Assembly: GCF_004569295.1 (NCBI RefSeq) | Contig: NZ_SPQC01000017.1 | Location: forward strand, 1 to 54,644 | DNA: 54,644 nucleotides | Origin: Rothia nasimurium | GTDB lineage: Bacteria > Actinomycetota > Actinomycetes > Actinomycetales > Micrococcaceae | Direction of reading: 5' to 3' | Shown here: piece by piece, positions 53,061 through 54,644 of the stretch | How positions within the stretch are numbered: the first letter of the stretch is position 1 | Layout: the number at the start of each line of letters is the position of its first letter | The notes under the pieces: generated by a model | What the model was told of the DNA's origin: nothing | Databases searched by the model: none | What the model saw: only the letters and a program-made list of their open reading frames with translations | Position numbers and translations under genes: made by a program

Positions 53061-54524
53061 ATGTCAGAAATTCAAGCTCTTACCGAGGCAAAAAGGTGCG
53101 GGAGCACCGCAAGAGTTGCTAGCCTTGACCGTATGACTACTACACTGCAGGATCTGATTGACGATTCAATCTTTATCTCCACCGAGTACCAAGCCCGTCT
53201 TGCTGAAATCAGCGGCGGCGCAGAATGGACGGTGGACTTCTCTGCACCGTCATTCACCCTCCAGTCTGATGCTTCCGTAAGCCTCACTCCCTACCTGCTG
53301 GGCACCGAATCTGAGAACCGCGGTTCCTGGATCTGGTCCTGGCAGGAGCTCGGTCACTTCCCCGACCGCGTCGTTTCGGCAGCAATCCAGGCGCGTGAAG
53401 GCGGAGCGAAGCACAGCATCTCTGAGCTCACCACCGACGAGCTCCCCCTCGACTCGGGCCTAGCCCGCAAGCTGACCCTGGCCTCAAAGGCCCTGACCGG
53501 TGTCTACGCCCACTACCCCGTCACCGCCGGGGCGGGCGTCCGCGCCTGGATTCTGCTCGATGGCAGCCAGCTTGAACTTGAGGCCCCCACCGTTAACCGC
53601 ATGGGCCAGGTCATGGCCCAGGCCCTGCAGACCGGCACCGCTGTGAACCACCTGCGCGCCGTAGACTCCTACGCCAAGCTACGCGGTGCCCACATTGCCT
53701 GGGACACCGAGGCAACCGCCGTCATCACCGCATCGGACGGCGCCCTGCGCCTCTGGTTCGACAACGGCAAGATCTCGGGTATCGAGGCTGCTGAGCCCCA
53801 GGCTGGGGCCGACGAGCTGGCCCGCCTAGCACAGGCTGCCCGCGACCTGCGTGAGCAGCTAGCTGCTGAGCGTCAGGGCATCGAAGCTGTGGCAGCCCAG
53901 GAGGCCGCTACCCAGATCGCCGCCCGAGAAGAGGCTGCCCGTCTGGCCGCTGAAGAAGCTGCCCGTGAGGACGAGGCCCGCGCCGAAGCCGCCCGCGCAG
54001 CTGAGGCTGAAGCCCTGGCCGCTGAACAGGCCGCCATCGAAGCTCGCGAGGCTGACATCGCTGCCGCTGAAGAGCGCGCCGCAGCTGAAGCCGCTGAAGC
54101 TGAGCGCCGCGAGAAGGAGCGTGCCGAAGAGGCCGCCCGAGAGGAAGAGGTCGAAGGTACCATCACCACCGATCGCGTCTACCCCAACGCCGAGCAGCCC
54201 TACGACCGCGAGCCTGCCGAGGACGCCCGCCCCGGCCGCGTCACCACCAGCGCTATCGCCGACGAGGACATCGTGCGCGATGAGCCTACTCAGGTAGAAG
54301 AGCCCGCCGCTGCTTCTAATGCCGCCGAGCAGGTTATCGAAGAAGCTGAGACCGAGCAGGCTCCTGCCAGTTACGAGCAGGTTGAAGAGCCTGCCCGCCC
54401 CGCTTCAGAGATTCGCCTGGCTGGCCAGGCCCCCGACCTTGAGGCTGAGCGCGCAGAAGCTGCGATCAAGCCCAAGCCTAAGGAAGAAAAGAAGGGCTTC
54501 TTCAGCCGCTTCTTCGGCCTCTAG
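53061..54524 (+). CDS. DUF6882-like protein with long Ala/Glu coiled-coil tail
   Basis: 487 aa from ATG 53061, which has a strong AGGGAGG nine bases upstream; ATG 53133 (MTTTLQDLIDDSIFISTEYQ) is the start expected from the conserved domain. Residues ~25-240 look like the DUF6882 fold (GSWIWSWQELGHFPDRVVSA). Residues ~255-365 are an Ala/Glu-rich coiled coil (EEAARLAAEEAAREDEARAE), then an acidic Pro-rich part, ending in a basic amphipathic KKGFFSRFFGL that could touch membrane. Function unknown. Confidence 0.65.
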   Translation: MSEIQALTEAKRCGSTARVASLDRMTTTLQDLIDDSIFISTEYQARLAEISGGAEWTVDFSAPSFTLQSDASVSLTPYLLGTESENRGSWIWSWQELGHFPDRVVSAAIQAREGGAKHSISELTTDELPLDSGLARKLTLASKALTGVYAHYPVTAGAGVRAWILLDGSQLELEAPTVNRMGQVMAQALQTGTAVNHLRAVDSYAKLRGAHIAWDTEATAVITASDGALRLWFDNGKISGIEAAEPQAGADELARLAQAARDLREQLAAERQGIEAVAAQEAATQIAAREEAARLAAEEAAREDEARAEAARAAEAEALAAEQAAIEAREADIAAAEERAAAEAAEAERREKERAEEAAREEEVEGTITTDRVYPNAEQPYDREPAEDARPGRVTTSAIADEDIVRDEPTQVEEPAAASNAAEQVIEEAETEQAPASYEQVEEPARPASEIRLAGQAPDLEAERAEAAIKPKPKEEKKGFFSRFFGL

Positions 54525-54549
54525 GCCCTCGCATAGAGCACCTACCAGT

Positions 54550-54582
54550 GGCTACCCAATCTACCGGGTAGCCACTTTCTCG
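54550..54582 (+). terminator. Terminator of the DUF6882-like gene
   Basis: GTGGCTACCC 54550-54559 pairs with GGGTAGCCAC 54568-54577 around an 8-nt loop, followed by TTTCT. It lies 26 bases after the stop. The last ~60 bases of the window show no further feature. Confidence 0.85.
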
Positions 54583-54644
54583 TAGAGCCACCGGCCCGCC
54601 CCGCTGCGGGCCGCAGGCGCCCACCACCCCAAGCCCCCCCCCAC

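Overview
The window looks like a chromosomal segment from a high-GC Gram-positive bacterium of the Micrococcaceae, most like Rothia. The evidence is mycothiol synthase next to an atypical GlnR-type regulator, a MutT1-type NUDIX/histidine-phosphatase fusion beside ppk, the UPF0336/MaoC hydratase pair near murB, the order secE-nusG-rplK-rplA followed further on by rplJ-rplL, a DUF2079 membrane protein and several leaderless-looking promoters. The genus is an inference from gene content and order; no search was run.

Layout. 1-2113: 3' part of a divergent moeA and a sucrose-type LacI repressor. 2153-3771: two broken genes (a secreted subtilase and a GNAT acetyltransferase). 4051-8446: a sucrose PTS module (EIIBCA, a free EIIA, a GH32 hydrolase), with LacI-type operators in front of the EIIBCA and hydrolase genes. 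8597-9619: membrane-anchored endonuclease/exonuclease/phosphatase-fold protein. 9751-16252: ribosomal protein and transcription/secretion genes (rplL, rplJ with an attenuator leader, rplA, rplK, nusG, secE, tRNA-Trp), interrupted by an orphan ABC ATPase and an unknown gene. 16503-22259: aspartate-type aminotransferase, pfkA, ygfZ, nitrobindin-like protein and a membrane-protein pair. 22403-30539: glnR-mshD, then ppk-mutT1-thyA-folA-asd-gntR, tightly packed. 30536-36047: a decayed PIN toxin, murB, an accessory insertion (MFS, decayed ORFs, small membrane protein), two MaoC-fold hydratases and three tRNAs. 36127-43747: DEAD-box helicase, DUF2079 protein, a broken AlkA-like glycosylase, thioredoxin, tRNA-Tyr, yajQ, htpX. 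43879-54644: a sigma factor fused to its own anti-sigma and extracellular domains, a 1 kb gene-poor stretch, furA-katA, an MMPL exporter, and a divergent SseB-like/DUF6882-like pair.

The most unusual signal is a family of four ~106-113 bp dispersed elements (3857-3963, 17718-17827 inverted, 17845-17952, 21178-21290). They share short core motifs, but their outer and inner stems have different sequences in each copy while remaining base-paired. That is the pattern expected of a selected RNA or DNA secondary structure, and I do not recognise the family. Other points of interest are an octamer (GCGTCCGC and its complement) seen about 30 times by eye, a 13-bp palindrome shared by the scrR-like and crr promoters, a C7 tract that truncates the sigma-fusion protein, a CRISPR-like 30/31 bp repeat pair, and an unusually high load of broken genes.
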